Shown here in pieces: positions 1 through 8,143 of a DNA stretch of 64,000 nt. The notes beneath the pieces were generated by a model. The model was not told the origin of the DNA. It did no database searches and was given only the letters and a program-made list of their open reading frames with translations. Both the position numbers and the translations under genes were made by a program. Location: NCBI RefSeq assembly GCF_900142465.1, contig NZ_FRAX01000007.1, positions 1 to 64,000 of the forward strand, read 5' to 3'. Within the stretch, counting starts at the first letter, position 1; each line of letters begins with the position of its first letter. This stretch comes from Fibrobacter sp. UWH6. GTDB lineage: Bacteria > Fibrobacterota > Fibrobacteria > Fibrobacterales > Fibrobacteraceae.

Positions 1-59
1 TGGCCGATGAATTCTGCCGGGATGGCAACCTTGCGAATATTTCTTTTCGTTTTATTCAT
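1..59 (-). CDS. 5' end of an unidentified gene, cut by the left window edge
   Basis: Reading leftwards from an ATG at 59-57, the frame stays open to the edge and gives a basic start (MNKTKRNIRKVAIPAEFIG). An AAGGAA ribosome binding site lies just upstream on the minus strand. Only 19 codons are visible, so no function can be given. Confidence 0.45.
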   Translation of the reverse strand, partial: MNKTKRNIRKVAIPAEFIG

Positions 60-165
60 AGAATTCCTTTTTAGGGTTCTATGGCTAACACGTAAACAAG
101 GACTTCGCAAAAGATGTATCTTTTGAAGGGTATACCGACGAAATCTTGCTCCTGGAGGCTAATAT

Positions 166-199
166 GGTGATGACTTTAAACCATCACCTTTTATTTTAT
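166..199 (+). terminator. Terminator-like hairpin in the 60-294 intergenic stretch
   Basis: GGTGATG (166-172) and CATCACC (182-188) form a perfect 7-bp stem with a 9-nt loop, followed by a T-rich tail (189-198) on the plus strand. No plus-strand gene precedes it in the window, so it may end a short RNA or be left over from a lost gene. Nothing else is recognised between 60 and 294. Confidence 0.35.
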
Positions 200-294
200 A
201 GTTAGCGCTTGTTATTTTGACGTCCACCCATTTAATAAGCTTGGATTCCGTGTCTGCTTTTTTTTGATTGGTCGATATTTTATATATTGGCGGT

Positions 295-801
295 ATGAAT
301 AAGATTTTATTGGGTATTTGCTTTGCTTCGTTTGCCGTTTTGGTGGGGGCATGCTCTGATAGTACTGGCGACTCTTGCAATGGAGTTTGTGCCGATCCGG
401 CTTATCATTGCGATCCTGTTTTTAATGTGAAGCGTCTGTCTGGCAGGGCGTATTCTGAATGCGAAGAGAATATCGTTCGTTATATCGATGACTTGCAGGA
501 ATGCAACGATATTTGTCTTGGTGAAACGATTTACAACGAAAAAGAAATTCACCTGAGCTATTTTGATTTTAATCATTGGTATTGCGACTTGTCGGCCAAG
601 GGCAAGAAGAATGAGACTTGCAGCATCAAGTATGTGGGCTCGACTTTCGATGCTTTGCAGCGTACTGTTGGTTATTGCGATATGGATCATATTGTGTCGG
701 ATGGGGCCATTAAGCATTTTGTGTGTGAAAGTGGTGACACTGTTTCTGTTAATGAGGGTTTGCGCCGGAAGAAGGCTTTAGAGGGTTCTTCTGTTCGTTA
801 G
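295..801 (+). CDS. Small Cys-rich lipoprotein of unknown function
   Basis: The protein has 168 residues. It starts with a short basic n-region, a hydrophobic stretch and a lipobox (VLVGAC), so it should be lipidated at the Cys near residue 21. The mature part has about a dozen further cysteines, suggesting disulfides in the periplasm or at the cell surface. A TTG 27 bases upstream keeps the frame open, but the ATG at 295 gives the proper signal peptide. The gene lies 7 bases before the FMN-dependent dehydrogenase. No family was recognised. Confidence 0.75.
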   Translation: MNKILLGICFASFAVLVGACSDSTGDSCNGVCADPAYHCDPVFNVKRLSGRAYSECEENIVRYIDDLQECNDICLGETIYNEKEIHLSYFDFNHWYCDLSAKGKKNETCSIKYVGSTFDALQRTVGYCDMDHIVSDGAIKHFVCESGDTVSVNEGLRRKKALEGSSVR

Positions 802-808
802 AGGTTTT

Positions 809-1879
809 ATGAATTATTCAGAAGTTTTGGAAAACGCCCGCAAGAACATTGGCCCCAATTGCCAGGTTTGCCCTGTCTGCAACGGTTTGGCCTGCAAGAA
901 CACTATGCCGGGCCCTGGCTCCAAGGCTCCGGGAAACGGTGCTAACGATAACTATAATGCTTGGAAAAAGATCAAGCTGAATGTGGACACTTTCGTGCCC
1001 AATACACCTATCGATACCAGCACCAATTTGCTGGGATTGAAGTTGAGTTTCCCTTTGATTACGGCTCCTATCGGGTCTATTGCCATGCAGTTTAACCCCA
1101 CCGACGACGTGGCGGATTTCAACGAAAAGTGCATGGCCGCCTGCGAGACTCGTGGAATTTTCCATGCCTACGGCAATGGCCGCGACCAGCGTATTTGGGA
1201 CCGTGCCATTGAATCGGGCAAGGCTCATGGGAACAATGGAATTCCTGTTTTCAATCCGGGAACCAACGAAGGTATCATGGGTTTGATGGACCTGTATAAG
1301 GATTGCTTACCGCAGGCCATGTGTGTGGTGGTGGATAGCGCAGGCCTTCCGCACTTAAAGACTTTTAACGGCAAGGGTGGCGGAACCAAGACTATCGAAG
1401 ATCTGCAGGAATTGAAGGCTTATGCCAAGGTTCCCTTTATTGTCAAGGGCATCATGAGCGCACGTACCGCCCTGAAGGCCATGGAAGCCGGTGCCGATGC
1501 CATCATCGTTTCTAATCATGGTGGTCGTGTTCTGTCGGATACGCCCGCTACCGCCGAGGTTCTTCCGGAAATCGTCGCCGCTGTTAAGGGTGCCAACGCG
1601 GCAAGTCGCGCAGCGGGTGCAACTTCCGGCGCAACTCACCAGACCAAAATCCTCGTGGATGGCGGAATCCGCTCTGGCCTGGACGTTTTTAAAGCTCTCG
1701 CTATGGGCGCAGACGCCTGCCTCATTTGCCGCCCAGTGCTGATTTCTTACTACGGCGGCGGTCAGGAAGGCATTGAATGCTACCTGGATAAAATCAAGGC
1801 TGAACTTGAGGACACCATGTACATGTGCGGTGCCCGAAAAATTGCAGACATTGATCGCACTATGATCCGCATGGGCTAA
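809..1879 (+). CDS. FMN-dependent alpha-hydroxy-acid dehydrogenase/oxidase family protein
   Basis: This 356-residue TIM-barrel flavoprotein belongs to the lactate oxidase/glycolate oxidase/L-lactate dehydrogenase family, which oxidises 2-hydroxy acids with FMN. Visible motifs are the barrel Lys in VPFIVKGI, the catalytic His segment SNHGGR (about residue 235) and the FMN-phosphate loop DGGIRSG near residue 288. The N-terminus carries a Cys cluster (CPVCNGLACKNT, residues 21-32), as in the variant common in anaerobes. The substrate cannot be read from the sequence; lactate is one possibility. It lies just downstream of the lipoprotein gene and is followed by a strong terminator. Confidence 0.85.
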   Translation: MNYSEVLENARKNIGPNCQVCPVCNGLACKNTMPGPGSKAPGNGANDNYNAWKKIKLNVDTFVPNTPIDTSTNLLGLKLSFPLITAPIGSIAMQFNPTDDVADFNEKCMAACETRGIFHAYGNGRDQRIWDRAIESGKAHGNNGIPVFNPGTNEGIMGLMDLYKDCLPQAMCVVVDSAGLPHLKTFNGKGGGTKTIEDLQELKAYAKVPFIVKGIMSARTALKAMEAGADAIIVSNHGGRVLSDTPATAEVLPEIVAAVKGANAASRAAGATSGATHQTKILVDGGIRSGLDVFKALAMGADACLICRPVLISYYGGGQEGIECYLDKIKAELEDTMYMCGARKIADIDRTMIRMG

Positions 1880-1916
1880 ATCTGCAATGAACGCAAAGTG
1901 CTGCGAATGGCATAAG

Positions 1917-1947
1917 AAAAAAGCTCCCCTCGAGGGAGCCTTTTTTA
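1917..1947. terminator. Bidirectional rho-independent terminator
   Basis: GCTCCC/GGGAGC arms around CTCGA are flanked by A6 on the left and T6 on the right. It can therefore end both the flavoprotein gene (plus) and the secreted-protein gene at 1945-2496 (minus). Confidence 0.85.
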
Positions 1948-2496
1948 TAAGCTGAATTTTACGCCGGCAGAAAATGATCCGACTTGTCCAGCACCAAGTT
2001 CAAAGAAGAATGATGTGTCTAATCCGAATTCGAAGCCGATTAAAGAGATGTGGAATACAGCTTCAACATCAAATGTGTCACTGTCAAAAATTGTGGCGAC
2101 CCCGAATGCCAACTGGGAGTAACAACGAAAATCTGTCTTGTTGACCCAATTGAACTTTGCCTTGGGCATGAGCGAAATGGTATGCATATTGATATCATTT
2201 GCGACGTATGCGTAAGTCAGGAAACCACCGGTTTCAAGAAGTTTTCCGACTTCAAATCCGTAGGCAATGTTGAATGAACTTGCCGTTATAAAGTCTACTT
2301 CTTCATCTTCGAAATCTTTATCGAAAGCATGTGATATTATGTTGCCAGACACAATAGCCATAGCATTGAGATTGAAATAACCATAGCTTATGCTGATATT
2401 CTGTTCATGGTCCGAACTAGCGAACGCCGATGCGTACGAAAGCAGTAAACCAAGTACGAAGATGATGGCTTTATTCAAAAGAATTAACCTTCGCAT
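1945..2496 (-). CDS. Secreted protein, possible small outer-membrane beta-barrel
   Basis: The product has 183 residues with a clear signal peptide ending near ASAFA. The mature part alternates polar and aromatic residues and ends in FSL, which resembles a small beta-barrel, but no family was recognised. The first ATG (2496) overlaps the end of trmFO by 13 bases and has its purine stretch directly against it. A TTG at 2478 has GAAGG 8 bases upstream and gives a tidier signal peptide (MNKAIIFVLGLLL), so the true start may be there. It is the last gene of the minus-strand run. Confidence 0.65.
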   Translation of the reverse strand: MRRLILLNKAIIFVLGLLLSYASAFASSDHEQNISISYGYFNLNAMAIVSGNIISHAFDKDFEDEEVDFITASSFNIAYGFEVGKLLETGGFLTYAYVANDINMHTISLMPKAKFNWVNKTDFRCYSQLAFGVATIFDSDTFDVEAVFHISLIGFEFGLDTSFFFELGAGQVGSFSAGVKFSL

Positions 2497-3860
2497 TCCT
2501 CGTCGGCTTGCGGGTTAATAAACCTTGCGTTGCCGATGGTGCGGTCTGCGATCCACTGGCGCACAGCGCGTTCTGCAGCGGCTCCAAGAATTTCCTTCTT
2601 GTTCTTTTTCTTCAGGCCTTCGTGATGGGGGAGGAGGCCGAAGTTGAAATTCATGGGCTGGAAATCTTCGTTTTCTTCTACCAGGCGGTTCATCAGGGCA
2701 CCGATGCAACTTTCATCCGGCAGCGGGTCGGCGGCGCCGTGCAACAGCGTCTGTGCCATGTTCCATGCGGCGTACAAACCGGTGGCAACTGCTTCGGTGT
2801 AACCTTCGGAACCTGTAATCTGGCCGGCAAACCAAGTAGGCGGAATATCCTTGGCGCATTCCAGTTCCGGGCGCAGGCGCAAAGTCTTGTCCAGGAACTT
2901 GGGTGAATCGATGAAGGTGTTGCGGTGCATGCAGCCCAGGCGTGCAAAGTTGGCGTTCTTCAGGGCCGGCACCATGGTGAAGATTTCCTTCTGGGTGCCC
3001 CACTTGAGGCGAGTCTGGAAGCCTACCATGTTGTACAAAGTCTTCTGCTTGTTTTCGGCGCGGAGCTGGATTACAGCGTACCAAAGTTTGCCGTTGTTGC
3101 CAAGGCCCAGACCGATGGGGCGCATGGGACCGTGGCGCAAAGTTTCGTAACCGCGGCGGGCCAGTTCTTCTACAGGCAGGCAGCCTTCGAACAGTTCGTG
3201 CTTTTCGTAGGGGCGGGGTTCCACAGATTCTGCGTCCACAAGGGCGGCCACGAATTTCTCGTAGGTTTCGCGATCTAGGGGGCAGTTGATGAAGTCTGCG
3301 GTTTCGCCCTTTTCCCAGCGGTTCATATAGAAGGCGTGGTCAAAGTCGATGGAGTCGGTTTCTACCACGGGAGCGATGGCGTCGTAAAAGTGCAGACGGT
3401 CGCTGCCTAGACGCTTGAAAATATCGTCGGCTAGAGTATCGCTGGCTAGGGGGCCTGCGGCCACTAGGGTAGGGCAGTCGCCTTCAAGCGACGTCACTTC
3501 TTCGCGGTGCATGGTAATGTTTGGGCAGGCCGCGATGCGTGCTTCTACCAGTTCGCTAAAGATGTCGCGATTTACGGTCAAGGAATCGCCTGCGGGAACG
3601 GCTGCTTCGGCGGCGCATTCCATGAGAAAACTGCCCAGCATTCTCAGTTCCTGTTTCAGAAGTCCGTGGGCACTTGTGACACCGAGGGCCTTAAAGCTGT
3701 TGGAGCAGACCAGCTGGGCCAAGTGGCCGTCACGATGGGCGGGGGTAGGCTTTACCGGGCGCATTTCATAAAGGTGAACGTCAAAACCGCGGCTTGCCAA
3801 CTGCAATGCGGCTTCACAACCGGCGAGACCGCCACCAATCACACGAACTTTCTGAGTCAT
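2484..3860 (-). CDS. trmFO: TrmFO, folate/FAD-dependent tRNA (uracil-54-C5)-methyltransferase
   Basis: TrmFO makes ribothymidine at position 54 of tRNAs, using 5,10-methylenetetrahydrofolate as carbon donor and reduced FAD as electron donor. The N-terminus has the dinucleotide-binding signature VRVIGGGLAGCEAA, followed by the family motif LVCSNSFKA with its conserved Cys. The C-terminal half has the GCMHRNTFI and QITGSEGYTEA motifs. The frame extends 29 codons further upstream, but the ATG at 3860 overlaps the stop of the preceding gene as TAATG, starts directly on the FAD motif and gives the usual length (458 residues). Translational coupling to the upstream gene is likely. Confidence 0.93.
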   Translation of the reverse strand: MTQKVRVIGGGLAGCEAALQLASRGFDVHLYEMRPVKPTPAHRDGHLAQLVCSNSFKALGVTSAHGLLKQELRMLGSFLMECAAEAAVPAGDSLTVNRDIFSELVEARIAACPNITMHREEVTSLEGDCPTLVAAGPLASDTLADDIFKRLGSDRLHFYDAIAPVVETDSIDFDHAFYMNRWEKGETADFINCPLDRETYEKFVAALVDAESVEPRPYEKHELFEGCLPVEELARRGYETLRHGPMRPIGLGLGNNGKLWYAVIQLRAENKQKTLYNMVGFQTRLKWGTQKEIFTMVPALKNANFARLGCMHRNTFIDSPKFLDKTLRLRPELECAKDIPPTWFAGQITGSEGYTEAVATGLYAAWNMAQTLLHGAADPLPDESCIGALMNRLVEENEDFQPMNFNFGLLPHHEGLKKKNKKEILGAAAERAVRQWIADRTIGNARFINPQADEECEG

Positions 3861-4315
3861 TAGTTCATCACCATTTTTCTGTAAGTCTTGGCGTTTCCGA
3901 TCCAGAGCTTCACAAGAAGTTCTTCGAGAGATGCCGAGGTGACGCAATCTGGATCAGCATCCTGGATTTCATCAGAAATCATATTGGCCTGGGTGATGTT
4001 CAGCATGCCGTAATAGAGTGCTTCCATCAGCTGGGACAGAAATTCGGGCGAAACCCGTGCGATGGTTTCCATGTCGTTTAGGGGAGGAAGCTGAGACTTG
4101 TCGGGCTGGAACTGGTCCAGGTTGTCCATAGTCCACATGTCTGCGGCGCGGCCCATGTCGGAGTTAGCGGCGATACCCTTTAGACTGGAGCGGTATTCGT
4201 TCCATTCCTTGTCGGTTGTCTTGCCGGCCTTACGAATCTTCTTCAAAAAAGAAAGTACAGCGTAGTACAAATCTTTTTCTTTCTGGTTTGCTTCCCTTTG
4301 GGATACTGGAATCAT
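3860..4315 (-). CDS. Unknown soluble protein translationally coupled to trmFO
   Basis: The protein has 151 mostly helical, charged residues, with no signal peptide or membrane segment. Its stop overlaps the trmFO start (TAATG), and it lies about 60 bases downstream of the AICAR transformylase gene on the same strand. No domain was recognised. The position suggests only co-expression with trmFO. Confidence 0.7.
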   Translation of the reverse strand: MIPVSQREANQKEKDLYYAVLSFLKKIRKAGKTTDKEWNEYRSSLKGIAANSDMGRAADMWTMDNLDQFQPDKSQLPPLNDMETIARVSPEFLSQLMEALYYGMLNITQANMISDEIQDADPDCVTSASLEELLVKLWIGNAKTYRKMVMN

Positions 4316-4377
4316 GGATACCTATTAAAAATTCGAAAGAGTCGCGCCGCACGAGGCGACGCAACTGATTAATGAAA

Positions 4378-5430
4378 TTAGTGGCGGAAGTGACGCATGC
4401 CGGTGAAGACCATGGCCATGCCGAACTTGTCGCACATTTCGATAGACAGGTCGTCCTTCTTGGAACCACCCGGCTGCACGATGTAGCGAACGCCAGCGTC
4501 GTGAGCGGCTTCAACGTTATCCGGGAACGGGAAGAAGGCGTCGGAGCCCATAACGACTTCGCTGAACACCTTGGCTTCCAGAGCCTTGAGACCAGCTTCG
4601 TTGATCAGCTTGCCTTCGGCGTCGAAGAATTCCTTGGCTTCTTCCATGCGGGCCACGTTGTCGCGAACGCGGGGCTGGCAGAGGCGGAGGTTGGAGTCGA
4701 TGCGGTTGGGCTGACCGGGGCCAAGACCCATGATCTGGAAGTAACCGGGCTTGTATTCGTAACCCATGACAATGGCGTTAGACTTGGTGTGCTTGGTAAC
4801 GATCCAGGTGAAGCGGGCCAGGTCTTCCTTGTTCTTCGGGAACTGAGCCTTGGTAACGGTTTCGAACTTTTCGTAAACGTCAACGTCGCGATCCTGAACC
4901 AGCATACCGCCGATCACATGCTTGTAAACCTTGCAAGTGGTGGCCTTCTTGATTTCGCCAACTTCCAGGAGGCGGATGTCCTTGGACTTGTTCTTCAGGA
5001 ATTCGAGAGCGTCGTCGTCGAATGCCGGAGCGAGGAGGATTTCCACGAACTTGCCCTTGAGGAATTCGGCAGTGTTCAGGTCAACCTTGGAGGTAACAGC
5101 GATCACGGAACCGAAAGCGGACACCGGATCACCTGCCCATGCAGCTTCCATAGCTTCGCGGAGGTTTTCGCCGGTAGCCAGGCCACAGGGGTTCATGTGC
5201 TTAACGATCACGACTGCATTGGAACCTGCAAATTCGCGAGCCATTTCCAGGGCTGCGTCTGCGTCAACAATGTTGTTGTAGGACAGTTCCTTGCCCCAGT
5301 GCTGCTTAGCGGTAGCCAGGCTAGCTTCGGTGCAAGTGGGGTCGCGGTAGAACACGGCGGACTGGTGAGAGTTTTCACCATAGCGCATGGGTACCGGGTC
5401 AACGAATTTGAGATTCAGTTCTTCAGACAT
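4378..5430 (-). CDS. purH: Stand-alone AICAR transformylase (PurH C-terminal domain only)
   Basis: The 350 residues match the transformylase part of PurH, which formylates AICAR with 10-formyl-THF in the penultimate step of IMP synthesis. The catalytic Lys-His pair is visible in VKHMNPCG (about residue 75), and folate-site sequences such as GLGPGQPNRIDS and MGSDAFFPFPD follow. Bifunctional PurH is about 520 residues. Here the N-terminal MGS-like IMP cyclohydrolase domain (about 190 residues) is absent and is not encoded in any frame upstream. The start is firm: an AGAGGAT ribosome binding site precedes the ATG. The cyclohydrolase step must be encoded elsewhere. Confidence 0.88.
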   Translation of the reverse strand: MSEELNLKFVDPVPMRYGENSHQSAVFYRDPTCTEASLATAKQHWGKELSYNNIVDADAALEMAREFAGSNAVVIVKHMNPCGLATGENLREAMEAAWAGDPVSAFGSVIAVTSKVDLNTAEFLKGKFVEILLAPAFDDDALEFLKNKSKDIRLLEVGEIKKATTCKVYKHVIGGMLVQDRDVDVYEKFETVTKAQFPKNKEDLARFTWIVTKHTKSNAIVMGYEYKPGYFQIMGLGPGQPNRIDSNLRLCQPRVRDNVARMEEAKEFFDAEGKLINEAGLKALEAKVFSEVVMGSDAFFPFPDNVEAAHDAGVRYIVQPGGSKKDDLSIEMCDKFGMAMVFTGMRHFRH

Positions 5431-5459
5431 ATTATCCTCTTTGGGGGTTAGTTAATAAA

Positions 5460-5552
5460 ATTATGAGTTATAAATTATGAATTATGAGATTTTGTTTGAC
5501 GGCGCTGCCGCACTTGTGAAAGCCTATATCTCGTACTTCGTAATTCATAATT
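5460..5552. repeat. AT-rich inverted repeat between the NifU-like and AICAR transformylase genes
   Basis: The left arm (5460-5490) is built from ATTATGA-type units. The right arm (5528-5552) is close to its reverse complement; AATTATGAATTA is shared. The middle has a GGCGCTGCCGC patch. Related ATTACGA/TTATGAG units recur at 45671-45708. Confidence 0.4.
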
Positions 5553-5559
5553 GAAACCT

Positions 5560-6366
5560 TTAGGTTTCAGAAGGTTCACCGCCGAATACGGAGGCATCCG
5601 GGTTGATGTTATCCAGGGGGTCTTCGGGTTCTACAACCAGATTATAATAGACATTGTTCTTTAGTTCGTCTTCGATGTAGAACAAGGTTCCGCCCATGGC
5701 ACTACCACAGCCGGCGCATGCTCCCTGGAAACGGATCTTCAGGCGGTTGCCGTCTACCAGGTCCAGAATTTCGAGGTCGCCACCGTCGCCCTGCAGCGTT
5801 CCGCGGACAGACTTGTGGAGCCATTCCTCGATCTTTTCGATCTGCTGGATCTTGGTCATGGCGTTCCATTCGGCATCGGCTTCGGCTCGACCTTCTGCGG
5901 TCTGGGTGCGGTACTTGATGCGTTCCATCTTTTCGCGGATGATGATGGCTGTAGCCTTCTTCTCGGGGTATTCCTCAAGAATTCTTGCAATCAGCTTGTT
6001 CATCTGACCGATTTCAGGAGCGTCTGCTGCAATGGCTCGAACTTCGGGAACGTCTCGCAATTCTTCTTCGATAGATTCTGCGGTAATCTTGCAGGCGTCG
6101 TCTACAGTCACCATCTGGATCTTCTTGCAGAATGTGTCTGCCAGGGCCGTGAATACCGGACCGCCATAGGTAAAGAAACGTGTTTCGAGAATCTTGTCGC
6201 AGTCCGGGTCGATCATCAGGTAGACCTTGAGACTTGCTTCCTTCACATCCACCAGTGCCAGGCCCTTTTCGTCGGCCTCGATCTGGAAGATTGCCCCGCG
6301 ATACTTGGGGGACTTTGCAATATCTTGCACCTTTTGGGAAAGTGTGCTTGTTACATCTTCACTCAT
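5560..6366 (-). CDS. NifU-like Fe-S scaffold protein with IscU-like N-domain and Nfu C-domain
   Basis: The C-terminal part (about residues 180-250) is an Nfu domain with GTLQGDGGDLEI and the cluster-binding CAGC motif in GACAGCGSAMGG. It probably carries or transfers Fe-S clusters. The N-terminal 125 residues resemble the IscU/NifU_N fold (a DCDKILETRFFTYGG stretch), but the usual Cys after TYG is replaced by Gly-Pro. Only two Cys remain, at other positions (DTFCKK, DDACKIT). The middle (about 125-175) is a charged helical linker instead of the NifU [2Fe-2S] domain. No good ribosome binding site precedes the ATG. It may be a carrier rather than a scaffold. Confidence 0.75.
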   Translation of the reverse strand: MSEDVTSTLSQKVQDIAKSPKYRGAIFQIEADEKGLALVDVKEASLKVYLMIDPDCDKILETRFFTYGGPVFTALADTFCKKIQMVTVDDACKITAESIEEELRDVPEVRAIAADAPEIGQMNKLIARILEEYPEKKATAIIIREKMERIKYRTQTAEGRAEADAEWNAMTKIQQIEKIEEWLHKSVRGTLQGDGGDLEILDLVDGNRLKIRFQGACAGCGSAMGGTLFYIEDELKNNVYYNLVVEPEDPLDNINPDASVFGGEPSET

Positions 6367-6508
6367 ACGCTAAAAAGTTAGAAATTTTTCTTTAGAGAAA
6401 TCCTTTCGCCTCTTGTCCGTAGGCTCGAAGAACCGTTCTTTTTTCTTTTTATGGAGCCCACGCGGGGGTAGCTCTCGCAGCTCCGGCAGCAGCGATTAAA
6501 CGAATAAA

Positions 6509-6526
6509 GCCCCGCTTTCGCGGGGC
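6509..6526 (-). terminator. Terminator of glgC
   Basis: A perfect 7-bp stem GCCCCGC/GCGGGGC with a TTTC loop is followed on the minus strand by TTTATT. It lies about 35 bases past the glgC stop. Confidence 0.75.
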
Positions 6527-6530
6527 ATTC

Positions 6531-6565
6531 TTTAACCTTTAACCTTTAACCTTTAACCTTTAAGC
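6531..6565. repeat. Heptad array: four TTTAACC units and one TTTAAGC
   Basis: Four perfect tandem copies of TTTAACC (6531-6558) are followed by TTTAAGC and a further partial unit. The array runs into the glgC stop codon at 6560. Degenerate arrays of the same 7-base period lie at 22895-22922, 45885-45905 and 49887-49914. Confidence 0.7.
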
Positions 6566-7810
6566 TTTAATAATCGTGTCCTTGGCGAGAACCACAATGC
6601 CGGATTCGGTCACGTGGAACAGCTTGCGGTCGCGTTCCAGGTCGTAGCCGATTTCGAAACCGGCCGGAATATGCAGACCCTTTTCGATAATGGCTCTGCG
6701 AACCTTTGCGCCCGGGCCGATAGTCACGTTGGGGAAGAGGATTGCTTCTTCGACCATGGCGTCCTTCTGGATGGATACGCCCGGAGAGAGGATGCTCTTG
6801 ACCACGGTACCGCCACCGATGATGCAGCCGGAAGACACGATGGAGTCAATAGCTGCGCCCTGATGAGCTTCGTTATCGCCTGCGAAGAATCGTGCAGGAG
6901 GCTGGTTCCAGTTGAAGGTACGGATAGGCCAGTAGTTGTTGTAAAGATCGAACGGCGGATTTTCGGAGCAAAGGTCCATGTTCGCTTCGAAGAAGGCGTC
7001 CAAAGTACCCACGTCGCGCCAGTAACCCTTGGTACGGGACTGTTCGCCGCGAACGATGTTGGTGTTGAAGTCGTAGACGTAGACCGGATAGTCCTTGTAG
7101 AGGGCCGGAATGATGTGCTTGCCGAAGTCGGTAGCGCCGCTTTCTGCACCCTTCATCAATTCACGTACAAGGAACTTGCTGGTGAAGATGTAGTTGCCCA
7201 TAGAAGCCAGGCAGTAACCCGGATTGCCCGGCATTTCCTTGGGATTCTTGGGCTTTTCTTCGAAACCGATCATACGGTTGTCCTGGTCCACTTCGATAAT
7301 GCCGAATTCGCTAGCTTCGGAAACCGGAACGGGAATGGCGGCGATAGTCAGGAGGGCTGCGCGGGACAGGTGGAAGTCGATCATCTGGTTGATGTCCATC
7401 TTATAGATGTGGTCACCACCGAAGATTGCCACCAGGTCCGGACGTTCGTCAGTAATCAGGTTGATGTTCTGGAAGATTGCGTCAGCAGTTCCCTTATACC
7501 AGTCATCGCCGGTACGCATCTGGGCGGGAACCAGGTCCACGTACTGGTCCAGGCTGGCGTTCAGGTTCCAGGCAGCAGAAATGTGCTTGTTCAGAGAGTC
7601 GGACTTGAACTGGGTCAAAACCTTGATCTTGAAGATGCCGGAGTTGATGAAGTTGTTCAGAACGAAGTCGATAATACGGTAAGTACCGCCGAAATGAACG
7701 GCAGGCTTTGCACGGTCGCGGGTGAGGGGCTGCAGACGGCTGCCCTGGCCACCGGCCATGATCATGCAGAGAATGTTTTTCTGGTGTTCTCTAGAATAGG
7801 ACCAGCTCAT
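6560..7810 (-). CDS. glgC: Glucose-1-phosphate adenylyltransferase (ADP-glucose pyrophosphorylase)
   Basis: GlgC makes ADP-glucose and PPi from ATP and glucose-1-phosphate, the committed step of glycogen synthesis. The N-terminal nucleotide-binding loop MAGGQGSRLQPLT (about residue 18) is present, followed by PAVHFGGTYRIIDF, the GTADAI motif, the GDHIYKMD metal site and the sugar site FEEKPK. The C-terminus is a left-handed beta-helix with hexapeptide repeats. The length of 416 residues is normal. GAGGC lies ahead of the ATG. The PPi released could feed the Pfp encoded in the same window. Confidence 0.95.
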   Translation of the reverse strand: MSWSYSREHQKNILCMIMAGGQGSRLQPLTRDRAKPAVHFGGTYRIIDFVLNNFINSGIFKIKVLTQFKSDSLNKHISAAWNLNASLDQYVDLVPAQMRTGDDWYKGTADAIFQNINLITDERPDLVAIFGGDHIYKMDINQMIDFHLSRAALLTIAAIPVPVSEASEFGIIEVDQDNRMIGFEEKPKNPKEMPGNPGYCLASMGNYIFTSKFLVRELMKGAESGATDFGKHIIPALYKDYPVYVYDFNTNIVRGEQSRTKGYWRDVGTLDAFFEANMDLCSENPPFDLYNNYWPIRTFNWNQPPARFFAGDNEAHQGAAIDSIVSSGCIIGGGTVVKSILSPGVSIQKDAMVEEAILFPNVTIGPGAKVRRAIIEKGLHIPAGFEIGYDLERDRKLFHVTESGIVVLAKDTIIKA

Positions 7811-8143
7811 ATTGCCTCGTGTAGTTAGATGGCTTGAAAAAATTTACTTGCCTAATCTATCAATTTTTCGCCTAAAATGGGAGATTCTTGCGAAAAAACA
7901 ATAATTTTTTTGTAAGATTTTTTATTTCATACAGGAATAGTAGACTTTAAAACGGGGATGCGATAGGTTCGGCTCGTACTGCAGGGGGCGGTCGGGACAG
8001 GATTTTTCTCACATTTTCACAAAAAACTCGTTTGACGTACCCGATTTTTTTATACATTTTCAGCGTTCGAAAATTCTCGAAAGGGCGAATTGTGCGCAAA
8101 ACGTGTCCAGGTCGCCTTAACATTAACCAAATAGGAGCTCATA
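7811..8143. promoter_or_regulatory. Divergent glgC/pckG intergenic region with a candidate pckG promoter
   Basis: These 333 bases separate two divergent genes. A plausible plus-strand promoter is TTGACG (8032-8037), a 15-base spacer and TACATT (8053-8058). The spacer is on the short side. The pckG ribosome binding site AGGAG lies just before the ATG. A T-rich tract at 7900-7930 and a G-rich patch near 7980-7995 have no assigned role. No ORF is visible. Confidence 0.4.

Noticed and set aside
80-210. Short plus-strand frame ending at 208 (FAKDVSFEGYTDEILLL...)
   Set aside because: It has no start codon with a ribosome binding site and is only about 37 codons long. It may be a relic, but this cannot be supported.
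2851-3278. Several plus-strand frames opposite trmFO
   Set aside because: Shadows of a conserved gene; no independent evidence.
6531-6565. Telomere-like repeat suggesting a linear replicon end
   Set aside because: The array is short, internal, flanked by ordinary genes on both sides and has degenerate relatives at other gene boundaries.
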